The notes beneath the pieces are model-generated. The model saw nothing but the letters and a program-made list of their open reading frames with translations. It searched no databases and had not been told where the DNA came from. This document shows, one piece after another, positions 57,716-64,000 of a DNA stretch of 64,000 bases. The translations under genes were made by a program, and so were the position numbers. The DNA comes from Verrucomicrobiaceae bacterium. Lineage in GTDB: Bacteria; Verrucomicrobiota; Verrucomicrobiia; Verrucomicrobiales; Verrucomicrobiaceae. Numbering within the stretch: position 1 is the stretch's first letter; every line of letters begins with the position of its first letter. The DNA is taken from contig JABTUN010000003.1 of assembly GCA_015075365.1 (NCBI GenBank), forward strand, positions 975,060-1,039,059. Direction: 5' to 3'.

Positions 57716-60016
57716 TCAATCCGATGCGCGCACGCGGATCAACACGCTTTTGGAGGTCGGCGTGAGGCTCACATCGGCAAAGCTGTCGATGGGCACGAGC
57801 ACGTTCGCCTCCGGAAAGTAGGCGGCGGCGCTGCCGGAAGGCATGTCGTAGGGCACGGCGAGGAAACGCCGCGCGACGCGGGTCTGCCCGGCGTGCTCGC
57901 TGGTGAGATCGACGGGCTGCAGCGGGCTGATGCCGCGTTTTTTCATGTCCTGCGGATTGAGGAAGACCACGCGGCGTTCATTGCCGATGCCTCGGTAGCG
58001 GTCGTTGAGGCCATACACGGTCGTGTTGAACTGATCGTGGCTGCGGAAGGTCTGGAGCACGAGTTGATCGGTGGCAGGCTGCACGCAGGAGATCGGGTGC
58101 GTGGCAAAATTTGCCTTCCCGGTGGCGGTGTCCCATTTCAGCTCGCGGGCGTTGTTCGGCAGGTAAAAGCCGCCGGGCTTGCGCACGCGGTTGTTGAAGC
58201 CCTCGAAGCCGGGCACGACACGCTCGATGCGGTCGCGGATGAGATCGTAATCGCGGCCCATTTCGAGCCACGGAATGCTGGATCGCCCCTTCAACGTGGC
58301 CGCGGCGGTGCGGGCGATGATTTGCGGCTCGGAAAGCAGATGCGGCGAGGCGGGGTCGAGCTTGCCGTGCGAGGCGTGAACCACGCTCATGCTGTTTTCG
58401 ACGGTGAGGAACTGCAAGACGCCGTCGTCACGCACATCGCGCTCGCTGCGGCCGAGGCAGGGCAGGATGAGGCCGGTGCGGCCGGTGATGACGTGGCTGC
58501 GATTGAGCTTCGTGCAGATGTGCACGGTGAGGGAGCACTTCCGCAGCGCCTCGGCGGTGTATTCGGTGTCCGGCGTGGCCTGGAGGAAATTGCCACCGAG
58601 GGCGTAAAACACCTTCGCTCGGCCTTCGTGCATGGCCTTGATGGCCGCGACGGTGTCGTAGCCATGATGACGCGGCGATTGAAAGGCGAACTCGCGGTCG
58701 AGGTTGTCGTGGAACCACGCGGGCATCTTTTCAAAGACGCCCATCGTGCGATCTCCCTGCACGTTGCTGTGGCCGCGCACGGGGCACAGGCCGGCGCTTT
58801 CGCGACCGATGGCACCGAGCAGCAAGTGGATGTTCACGACCTCCTGAATCGTGGCGACGGCGTTTTTGTGCTGCGTGAGGCCCATGGCCCAGCAGGTGAT
58901 CAGTTTGCGTGAGCCGCGGGCGCATTGACGCGCGGCTTTTTCGATCTCGCTGCGCGAAATGCCGCTCACGCGTTCGAGTTCCGCCCAGTCAAGACCACGC
59001 AGATGCGCCTCGTAATCGGCGAAACCGAGTGTGTGAGTCGAGATGAAGTCACGATCAATGCTGCCATCCTCGACCAAGGTCTTCGCGATGCCTTTGAGCA
59101 GCGCCTGATCGCCATTCGCACGCACCTGCATGAACTGCTTCGCCAGCGGCGTGGCCATGCCGAGCACGCCTTTGACCTGCTGCGGATGCATGAAGCCGGT
59201 GAGGCCCGCCTCCTTCATCGGATTGATCGCGATGATCTCCGCGCCGGACTCCACGGCACGTTGCAGCGAGCTGAGCATGCGCGGGTGATTCGTGCCCGGA
59301 TTTTGCCCGATGATGAGGATCGTCTCGGCGGTTTCGAGGTCCTTCAGCGTCACCGTGCCTTTGCCGATGCCGACGCTCATGCCCAGCGCCGCGCCGCTGC
59401 TCTCGTGGCACATGTTGGAGCAATCGGGGAGGTTGTTCGTGCCATATTGACGAACGAAAAGCTGGTAAAGAAACGCCGCCTCGTTGGTGGCACGGCCGCT
59501 GGTGTAAAACACCGCCTCGTCCGGCGAGGCGAGCGCATTGAGCTCTTTCGCGATCAATTCAAACGCATCATCCCACGCGATGGCCTCGTAATGCGTCGCG
59601 CCAGGTCGCAGCACCATCGGCTGCGTGATGCGACCGGCCTGATCCATCTCGTAATCGCTCATCTTCGCGATCTCCTGCAGGCTGAACTGCGCAAAGAAGG
59701 CCGGGGTGACCTTTTTCTTCGTCGTTTCCGACGCGATGGCCTTCGCGCCGTTTTCGCAGAATTCGAAGGCGCTGCGATGATCCTCCGGATCAGGCCAGGC
59801 GCAGCTCGGACAGTCAAAACCCTCCCACTGGTTCAGGTTCAGCATCGCCGCGGTGCCACGCATGAGGCCGCTGTTGCCATAGACATGCTTCAGCGAGTTC
59901 GCCACGGCGGGCACACCCGCGGCGGCGGCTTTGGGGTCATCGAGCTCGATGCCGGTGAGACGATCCGGCGGCTGCGCGGGCACGGGGGGAGGAGGCTGGA
60001 GGGGGGCGGCAGGCAT
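57716..60016 (-). CDS. YdeP-like molybdopterin oxidoreductase
   Basis: This enzyme of the FdhF/YdeP branch of the molybdopterin-dinucleotide superfamily has 766 residues. It carries the family opening DCPSCAWPDPEDHR (Cys69 and Cys72), TSGRATNEAAFLYQLFVRQY, CHESSGAALGMSVGIGKG and LIIGQNPGTNHPRML. YdeP relatives have been linked to acid resistance in E. coli, though the reaction is unknown. Only two cysteines of the usual FdhF iron-sulfur motif are evident. It heads an operon with TPR and serine hydrolase genes and is divergent from nadA across 87 bp. Confidence 0.9.
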   Translation of the reverse strand: MPAAPLQPPPPVPAQPPDRLTGIELDDPKAAAAGVPAVANSLKHVYGNSGLMRGTAAMLNLNQWEGFDCPSCAWPDPEDHRSAFEFCENGAKAIASETTKKKVTPAFFAQFSLQEIAKMSDYEMDQAGRITQPMVLRPGATHYEAIAWDDAFELIAKELNALASPDEAVFYTSGRATNEAAFLYQLFVRQYGTNNLPDCSNMCHESSGAALGMSVGIGKGTVTLKDLETAETILIIGQNPGTNHPRMLSSLQRAVESGAEIIAINPMKEAGLTGFMHPQQVKGVLGMATPLAKQFMQVRANGDQALLKGIAKTLVEDGSIDRDFISTHTLGFADYEAHLRGLDWAELERVSGISRSEIEKAARQCARGSRKLITCWAMGLTQHKNAVATIQEVVNIHLLLGAIGRESAGLCPVRGHSNVQGDRTMGVFEKMPAWFHDNLDREFAFQSPRHHGYDTVAAIKAMHEGRAKVFYALGGNFLQATPDTEYTAEALRKCSLTVHICTKLNRSHVITGRTGLILPCLGRSERDVRDDGVLQFLTVENSMSVVHASHGKLDPASPHLLSEPQIIARTAAATLKGRSSIPWLEMGRDYDLIRDRIERVVPGFEGFNNRVRKPGGFYLPNNARELKWDTATGKANFATHPISCVQPATDQLVLQTFRSHDQFNTTVYGLNDRYRGIGNERRVVFLNPQDMKKRGISPLQPVDLTSEHAGQTRVARRFLAVPYDMPSGSAAAYFPEANVLVPIDSFADVSLTPTSKSVLIRVRASD

Positions 60017-60103
60017 TGGGGGGATGGCAGATAGGACGCGCCGGTTGCGCCTTCAAGTCCGCTCATGCCTTGCGCACGGATTCGCCCTGCTTTACTGCTT
60101 TTC

Positions 60104-61048
60104 ATGGCCGTCACCGCCGCCCCCCATCTCATCGACGAAATCCTCCGCCTCAAAAAGGAGCGGAACGCCGTGATCCTCGCCCACAACTACCAGGACAAGG
60201 CCATCCAGGAGATCGCCGACTTTGTGGGCGACTCCCTCGGCCTCAGCTACAAGGCCAAGGAGACCGACGCCGATGTCATCGCCTTCTGCGGCGTGCATTT
60301 CATGGCCGAGACGGCCAAGATCGTGAATCCCTCGAAAACCGTCGTCCTGCCGGACCGCGACGCCGGATGCTCACTGGAGCAGAGCTGCCCCGGACCGCAG
60401 CTTGAGGCCTTCCTCAAGGCCAACGCCGCCAAAAACTACTATGTCATCGCCTACATCAACTGCAGCGGCCACGTGAAGGCCCTCAGCGACTGCATCTGCA
60501 CCAGCGGCAACGCGGTCAAAATTGTCGAGGCCGCGCCCAAGGACCGCCCCATCCTCTTCGTGCCGGATCAAAACCTCGGCTCCTGGGTCATGGAGCAGAC
60601 CGGGCGTAAAATGGACCTGTGGAAGGGCGCGTGCTACGTCCACGTCGAGTTCACGCGCGACTCCATCCAGGCCATCAAGGATCAATACCCGGACGCCAAG
60701 GTCGTCGCGCACCCCGAATGCACCTACGCCGTGCGCATGCTGGCGGACGAGGTATGCAGCACCGAAAAGATGGTCGGCTACTGTCGCAACAGCCCGGCCG
60801 GCACCTTCATCATCGTGACCGAGAGCGGCATGCTCCACCGCCTCGAGCGCGAGGTGCCGGGAAAAACATTCATCCCCGGGCCCACCGGCCACTGCGCCTG
60901 CGCCGACTGCCGCTACATGAAGCTCAACACGCTGCAAAAGCTCCACGACTGCCTGCGCGATCTCTCGCCCCAGGTCACCATGCCCGAGGATCTCCGCGCC
61001 CGTGCCGAGAAGCCCATCCTCCGCATGCTGGAGCTGAGCAAGGGCTGA
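60104..61048 (+). CDS. nadA: Quinolinate synthase
   Basis: NadA condenses iminoaspartate and dihydroxyacetone phosphate to quinolinate for NAD synthesis. The 314-residue protein (ATG at 60104) has NAVILAHNYQ and DFVGDSLGLS. The iron-sulfur cysteines are probably Cys89 (DAGCS), Cys205 (AHPEC) and one of Cys263-268 (GHCACADC). Extra Cys near the C-terminus make the last ligand uncertain. It is alone on the plus strand, divergent from the YdeP-like gene. Confidence 0.96.
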   Translation: MAVTAAPHLIDEILRLKKERNAVILAHNYQDKAIQEIADFVGDSLGLSYKAKETDADVIAFCGVHFMAETAKIVNPSKTVVLPDRDAGCSLEQSCPGPQLEAFLKANAAKNYYVIAYINCSGHVKALSDCICTSGNAVKIVEAAPKDRPILFVPDQNLGSWVMEQTGRKMDLWKGACYVHVEFTRDSIQAIKDQYPDAKVVAHPECTYAVRMLADEVCSTEKMVGYCRNSPAGTFIIVTESGMLHRLEREVPGKTFIPGPTGHCACADCRYMKLNTLQKLHDCLRDLSPQVTMPEDLRARAEKPILRMLELSKG

Positions 61049-61055
61049 GCAAAAC

Positions 61056-62135
61056 TCACCGCAGCCCGGCCTCGGCGAGGCGTTCCTTCGTGTCCTCCGC
61101 CAGCAGGGCCTGGAGCAGGCCGTCGATGCGGCCTTCGACGAACTGGTCGAGGTTGTAGAGCGTCATGTCGATGCGGTGGTCCGTCACGCGGTTCTGCGGG
61201 TAGTTGTAAGTGCGGATTTTCTCCTCGCGCCCGCCGCCGCCGATGAGCTCGCGACGGTGGGCGGAGTATTTGGCGGCCTCCTCCTGCTGCTTCTTCTCCA
61301 GCAGGCGGCTGCGCAGGATCGTGAGGGCCTTTTCCTTGTTCTTGATCTGGCTGCGGCCGTCCTGGCAGCGCACGATGGTGCCGGTGGGGATGTGCAGCAC
61401 CTGCACGGCGGAGTCCGTCGTGTTCACGCCCTGGCCGCCGGCGCCGGAGGAGCGGCAGACCTCGATGCGGACATCCTCCGGCCGGAGGGCCACGTCCACC
61501 TCCTCCGCCTCGGGCAGGACGGCGACGGTGGCGGCGGAGGTGTGGATGCGTCCCTGCGCCTCCGTGGCGGGCACGCGCTGCACGCGGTGGACACCGCTTT
61601 CGTATTTGAGGACGCGGTACACCTCCTCCCCGCTGATTTTGACGGTGGCCTCCTTCACGCCGCCCACATCGGAGGGGCTGACTTCCAGGGTCTCGACCTT
61701 CCAGCCGCGATTCTCCGCAAACCGCGTGTACATGCGCATCAGGTCGCCCGCGAAGAGGGAGGCCTCGTCCCCGCCGGTGCCGGCGCGGAATTCCATCAGC
61801 ACATCACGCCCCTCCAGCGGATCAGGCGGCAGGATGGACTCCTGGATGGCCTTTTCCAGCTCCACGAGCCGGGCCTCCAGCACAGGGATCTCCGCGGCGG
61901 CCATCTCCGCCAGCTCCTTGTCGTCGGCGCTCTTCGCCATCTCGCGGTTTTCGGCCAGCTCGGCCTGGGCTTTTTGAAACGCCTCCCAGGAGTCGAGCAG
62001 GCGCTGCAGGGCGCGGTGCTCGCGCAGCAGTTCGGCGGCCTTTTTGGCATCGTCGAAAAAGTTCGGGCGGCCGATGACGTCCTCCAGGTCGGCAAAGCGG
62101 GTGCGTTTGGCCTGGATGATGGGGGCGTAGTCCAT
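61056..62135 (-). CDS. prfA: Peptide chain release factor 1
   Basis: RF1 ends translation at UAA and UAG. The 359-residue protein has the GGQ motif at 233-235 (SSGAGGQGVNTTDS) and the UAG-type PAT motif at 189-191 (RVPATEAQG), so it is RF1 and not RF2. The C-terminal basic part ends AEAGLR. It follows rpmE on the minus strand; a terminator between them makes them separate units. Confidence 0.97.
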   Translation of the reverse strand: MDYAPIIQAKRTRFADLEDVIGRPNFFDDAKKAAELLREHRALQRLLDSWEAFQKAQAELAENREMAKSADDKELAEMAAAEIPVLEARLVELEKAIQESILPPDPLEGRDVLMEFRAGTGGDEASLFAGDLMRMYTRFAENRGWKVETLEVSPSDVGGVKEATVKISGEEVYRVLKYESGVHRVQRVPATEAQGRIHTSAATVAVLPEAEEVDVALRPEDVRIEVCRSSGAGGQGVNTTDSAVQVLHIPTGTIVRCQDGRSQIKNKEKALTILRSRLLEKKQQEEAAKYSAHRRELIGGGGREEKIRTYNYPQNRVTDHRIDMTLYNLDQFVEGRIDGLLQALLAEDTKERLAEAGLR

Positions 62136-62164
62136 GCGGGGCGGGGGAGGGGGCTGGCGGAGGG

Positions 62165-62203
62165 AAAAACAAAACGGTGCCCTGCGCGAGGCATGGGCAC
62201 CGT
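62165..62203 (-). terminator. Rho-independent terminator
   Basis: A perfect 9-bp stem (ACGGTGCCC at 62203-62195 with GGGCACCGT at 62182-62174, minus strand) with a twelve-base loop is followed by TTTGTTTTT. It ends the rpmE transcript. Confidence 0.85.
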
Positions 62204-62228
62204 CTGGCTAAAGTGAGACTGGAGGGGA

Positions 62229-62471
62229 CTAGGCGCCGGCTTCGGACACCTTCGGCGCGGTGCGGCGGGCGCGGGTGCTGCCGTAGCGCTGGGCGAATTT
62301 GTCCACGCGGCCGGCGGTGTCGATGAAGCGCTGCTCGCCGGTGAAGAACGGGTGGCAGGCGGAGCAGATGCCGATGCGCAGGTTCTGGATCGTGGAGATC
62401 GTGTTATAGACGGCGCCGCAGGTGCAGGTGATCGTCGTCTCGAAGGTCTTGGGATGGATGTTTTCTTTCAT
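62229..62471 (-). CDS. rpmE: Ribosomal protein bL31
   Basis: Ribosomal protein bL31 has 80 residues from the ATG at 62471 and sits in the large subunit near the central protuberance. It has Zn-binding-type Cys at 16, 18, 36 and 39 (CTC ... CSAC), so it is the Zn-containing C+ form. The block HPFFTGEQRFIDTAGRVDKFA is typical. The tail is slightly extended (RARRTAPKVSEAGA). Confidence 0.95.
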   Translation of the reverse strand: MKENIHPKTFETTITCTCGAVYNTISTIQNLRIGICSACHPFFTGEQRFIDTAGRVDKFAQRYGSTRARRTAPKVSEAGA

Positions 62472-62684
62472 GGGATGAGGCCCACGGTGGCCGGCGAGGT
62501 GGTGTTGGTTCTTTCGCCAGGGCGTGGGGGCGCGGATGGTAGAGGCGAAACGTGATCCGTCAACCCGCAACTACGCCCTTCCCGCCGTACCGCCTGATGC
62601 TTCGGGAAGGATAGGCTGGAAGGCGGGGGTGAGCAGGAGCCCAAACACATGCCAGCGGAACTGGCGGCTCATCCAGCCCGCCTC

Positions 62685-62957
62685 TCATGCCACGACGATC
62701 TGTGCCTCCGGGCCGTCCACCGCCTCCAGGCTGCCATTCAGCGCGATGATCTTCACCTTCACCGTCGCGCCGGAGGGCAGGTTCTTGAGCAGCTCCTCGC
62801 TGTCCCCGCCGCTCTTGCCGTACTCTCGCCAGCCGGCATCCACGCCGATGACCTGGATGAGGATGCGGTCGTCGTTGCTGCGCGTGCCGCGCTCCCACTC
62901 CGCATGCACACGGCCGCTGCCCGCGTGGGTCAGCAGCAGATCGCTGGCGGGGTCCGG
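62685..62957 (-). pseudogene. FN3-like protein C-terminal remnant
   Basis: The minus-strand frame ending at 62685 encodes about 90 residues (HAEWERGTRSNDDRILIQVI, ATVKVKIIALNGSLEAVDGP) that resemble the last strands of a fibronectin type III-like exported protein. Upstream the frame runs out of phase into an IS256 fragment, with no start or signal peptide, so only a 3' fragment remains. It may be the truncated end of a once larger gene. Confidence 0.55.
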
Positions 62958-63117
62958 CGCGCGTAGAGCGCGACGATCTTCTCCTGGAAGCCCGGCAGCT
63001 TCTTCTGCCACTTGGGCACCAGCAGCGGCTCGAAGCTGCTGTGCCGGTCGCGCGGCACGGCGATGGCCATCTCGCCGCTGTCGCCCAGCACTGTCTTGGG
63101 GCTGAAGCCGTTGCGGC
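62958..63117 (-). pseudogene. IS256-family transposase internal fragment
   Basis: In a different minus-strand frame the sequence encodes about 50 residues, NCRNGFSPKTVLGDSGEMAI and VPRDRHSSFEPLLVPKWQKK, then LPGFQEKIVALYAR. This is the conserved RNG-SPKTV-GE-VPRDR-SFEP segment of IS256/mutator transposases. Both ends are cut: the 5' side runs into the 21-bp array and the 3' side into the FN3-like remnant. It is not functional. Confidence 0.8.
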
Positions 63118-63120
63118 AGT

Positions 63121-63299
63121 TCGGAACTATCCGCCGCGACGCCGGACCTATCCGGCGCGACGCCGGAACTATCCGCCGCGACGCCGGAACTGTCCGCCGC
63201 GGCGCCGGAACCATCCGCCGCGACGCCGGAACTGTCCGCTGCGACGCCGGAACCATCCGGCGTGAAAAAGGAAACGCCCTTTCCACCGCCGCGCCGGGG
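63121..63299. repeat. 21-bp array C, block 1, with cap
   Basis: Seven 21-base units begin CCGGAACTGTCCGCCGCGAC (variants CTAT, CCAT, TGT) from 63121. They end in a cap, CCGGCGTGAAAAAGGAAACG to GCCGGGG, at 63258-63299. The period is exact, apart from the cap. Confidence 0.92.
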
Positions 63300-63311
63300 T
63301 CCGCCGCGACG

Positions 63312-63597
63312 CCGGAACCATCCGCCGCGACGCCGGAACTGTCCGGCGCGACGCTGGAACTGTCCGCCGCGGCGCCTGGAACTGTCCGCCGCGACGCCGG
63401 AACCATCCGCCGCGACGCTGGAACTGTCCGCCGCGACGCTGGAACTGTCCGCCGCGACGCTGGAACTGTCCGCCGCGACGCCGGAACTGTCCGCCGCGAT
63501 GCCGGAACTGTCCGGCGCGACGCTGGAACCGTCCGGCGCGACGCTGGAACCGTCCGGCGTGGAAAAGGAAACGCCGTTTCCATCGCCGCACCGGGGC
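63312..63597. repeat. 21-bp array C, block 2, with cap
   Basis: Twelve further units of the same type start at 63312, with one 22-base unit at 63375, and end in a near-identical cap at 63555-63597 that contains the palindrome GGAAACG-C-CGTTTCC. Block 1 and block 2 are therefore the same module twice. Confidence 0.92.
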
Positions 63598-63672
63598 GCA
63601 TCCAGCGCGTCGTCCGGCGGCGTGCCGTGGCATGGGCACAGGCGGGGCAGGGGCGGAGGAGGCTGGTGGGGG

Positions 63673-63722
63673 CCGCATTCCACCGGGCGGATGATCCCAC
63701 CGCCTGCGCCGCCGTCATGGCC
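63673..63722. repeat. ~50-bp flank motif, second copy
   Basis: Nearly identical to 17031-17080 with one extra C. It lies about 75 bp after the array C cap, in the same orientation as the copy before array A. Confidence 0.85.
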
Positions 63723-63728
63723 TCACGG

Positions 63729-63810
63729 GCTGCTGAAAGACACCGCAAGGCCTGCGGACCGGGTCGGTGCCCTGATCTACAGGCCGGATCAGTGCCCGAT
63801 CCATACCCGG
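63729..63810 (+). repeat. Family D repeat, right copy 1
   Basis: This stretch (CTGCTGAAAGACACCGCAAG, GCGGACCGGGTCGGTGCC, CTGATCTACAGG) matches the minus strand at 10139-10233, including the flank before the first unit. The second unit is degenerate. Confidence 0.75.
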
Positions 63811-63840
63811 CGGCGTCACCTTTGGTGAAAGGTGGTTTCA

Positions 63841-63924
63841 AAACCACGAAGGGTCACGAATGAGCACGAATCGTTTACCCAGAAGGAGAATCCATGGGTG
63901 AAAATGCGTGACTCTTCGTGGTTT
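63841..63924. repeat. 18-bp imperfect inverted repeat
   Basis: AAACCACGAAGGGTCACG (63841-63858) pairs with CGTGACTCTTCGTGGTTT (63907-63924) with one mismatch. An inner TTTACCCA / TGGGTGAAA pair lies within the loop. No gene is attached. Confidence 0.8.
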
Positions 63925-63960
63925 AACCATCACAAGTCATGATGACGCGCGGCCTGGCGT

Positions 63961-64000
63961 ATGGCGGACCGGGTCCATGCCCCGATCTACAGCGCAGGCG
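63961..64000 (+). repeat. Family D repeat, right copy 2 (cut by window end)
   Basis: ATGGCGGACCGGGTCCATGC, CCCGATCTACAG and CGCAGGCG match the minus strand of 10139-10175. The copy runs to the window end. Confidence 0.75.

Noticed and set aside
62685..63683. A single 332-codon minus-strand gene ending in the FN3-like part
   Set aside because: The upstream part is the translation of array C and of the IS256 fragment in the wrong frame; only the last ~90 codons look like a real protein.

Overview
The window is GC-rich chromosomal DNA that looks like a member of the Verrucomicrobia, probably the Prosthecobacter/Verrucomicrobium side. The evidence is gene content: DUF1549/DUF1553 and DUF1501 secreted-protein genes, a Cys-type sulfatase, two PQQ-like beta-propeller proteins, a Tat-exported Gfo/Idh/MocA oxidoreductase, and a double cytochrome-c/SUMF1 fusion. 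Planctomycetes share these families. The gene order and single-gene families also fit a Gram-negative, heterotrophic, polysaccharide-degrading bacterium. The phylum is inferred; no rRNA or tRNA gene was recognised.

Layout. 1-16.7 kb is mostly exported proteins: a minus-strand run (sialidase, beta-helix protein, hypotheticals), a sulfatase, two PQQ-like proteins, an orphan EboF-like phosphodiesterase downstream of a cyclic-nucleotide-binding protein and a DUF3307 membrane protein, then plus-strand DoxX, Gfo/Idh, discoidin-like lipoprotein and esterase genes. 16.7-22.2 kb is an accessory island. It holds three 21-bp-period tandem arrays, an integron-type tyrosine recombinase (intI), a hairpin-rich element, a 42-bp array, a pair of ~125-bp direct repeats bracketing intI plus the 42-bp array, a TerB-like/BRCT gene and a PD-(D/E)XK-like nuclease gene. 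22.2-36.5 kb carries a radical SAM gene, the mlaEFDCA lipid-transport operon, a P-loop protein, DUF58, a methyltransferase, CAP and L,D-transpeptidase lipoproteins, xseA, a membrane HExxH protein, and an AraC/Gfo-Idh pair. 36.5-45 kb has the DUF1549 and DUF1501 genes (split by a four-helix-bundle gene), lysC, the cytochrome/SUMF1 fusion, DUF486 and an IS91-type relic. 45-62.5 kb is largely housekeeping: hpf, aroE, an ACP/SDR/flippase/patatin operon, an OFA-type transporter with its tiny partner, lysA, a YdeP-like molybdoenzyme operon, nadA, prfA and rpmE. 62.5-64 kb is a second mosaic of an FN3-like gene remnant, an IS256 transposase fragment and a two-block 21-bp array.

The main unexplained signal is a set of tandem arrays unrelated in sequence (17.1-17.7 kb, 19.7-20.2 kb, 63.1-63.6 kb) that all keep a 21-bp or 42-bp period almost without indels. 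They sit beside recombinase or transposase sequences, and two of them share a ~50-bp flank. Other dispersed repeats (a 33-bp-period family at 10.1 and 63.7-64.0 kb, GTTTCA-type inverted repeats, GAAGTCAGAGGTGA-type repeats) occupy many intergenic gaps.
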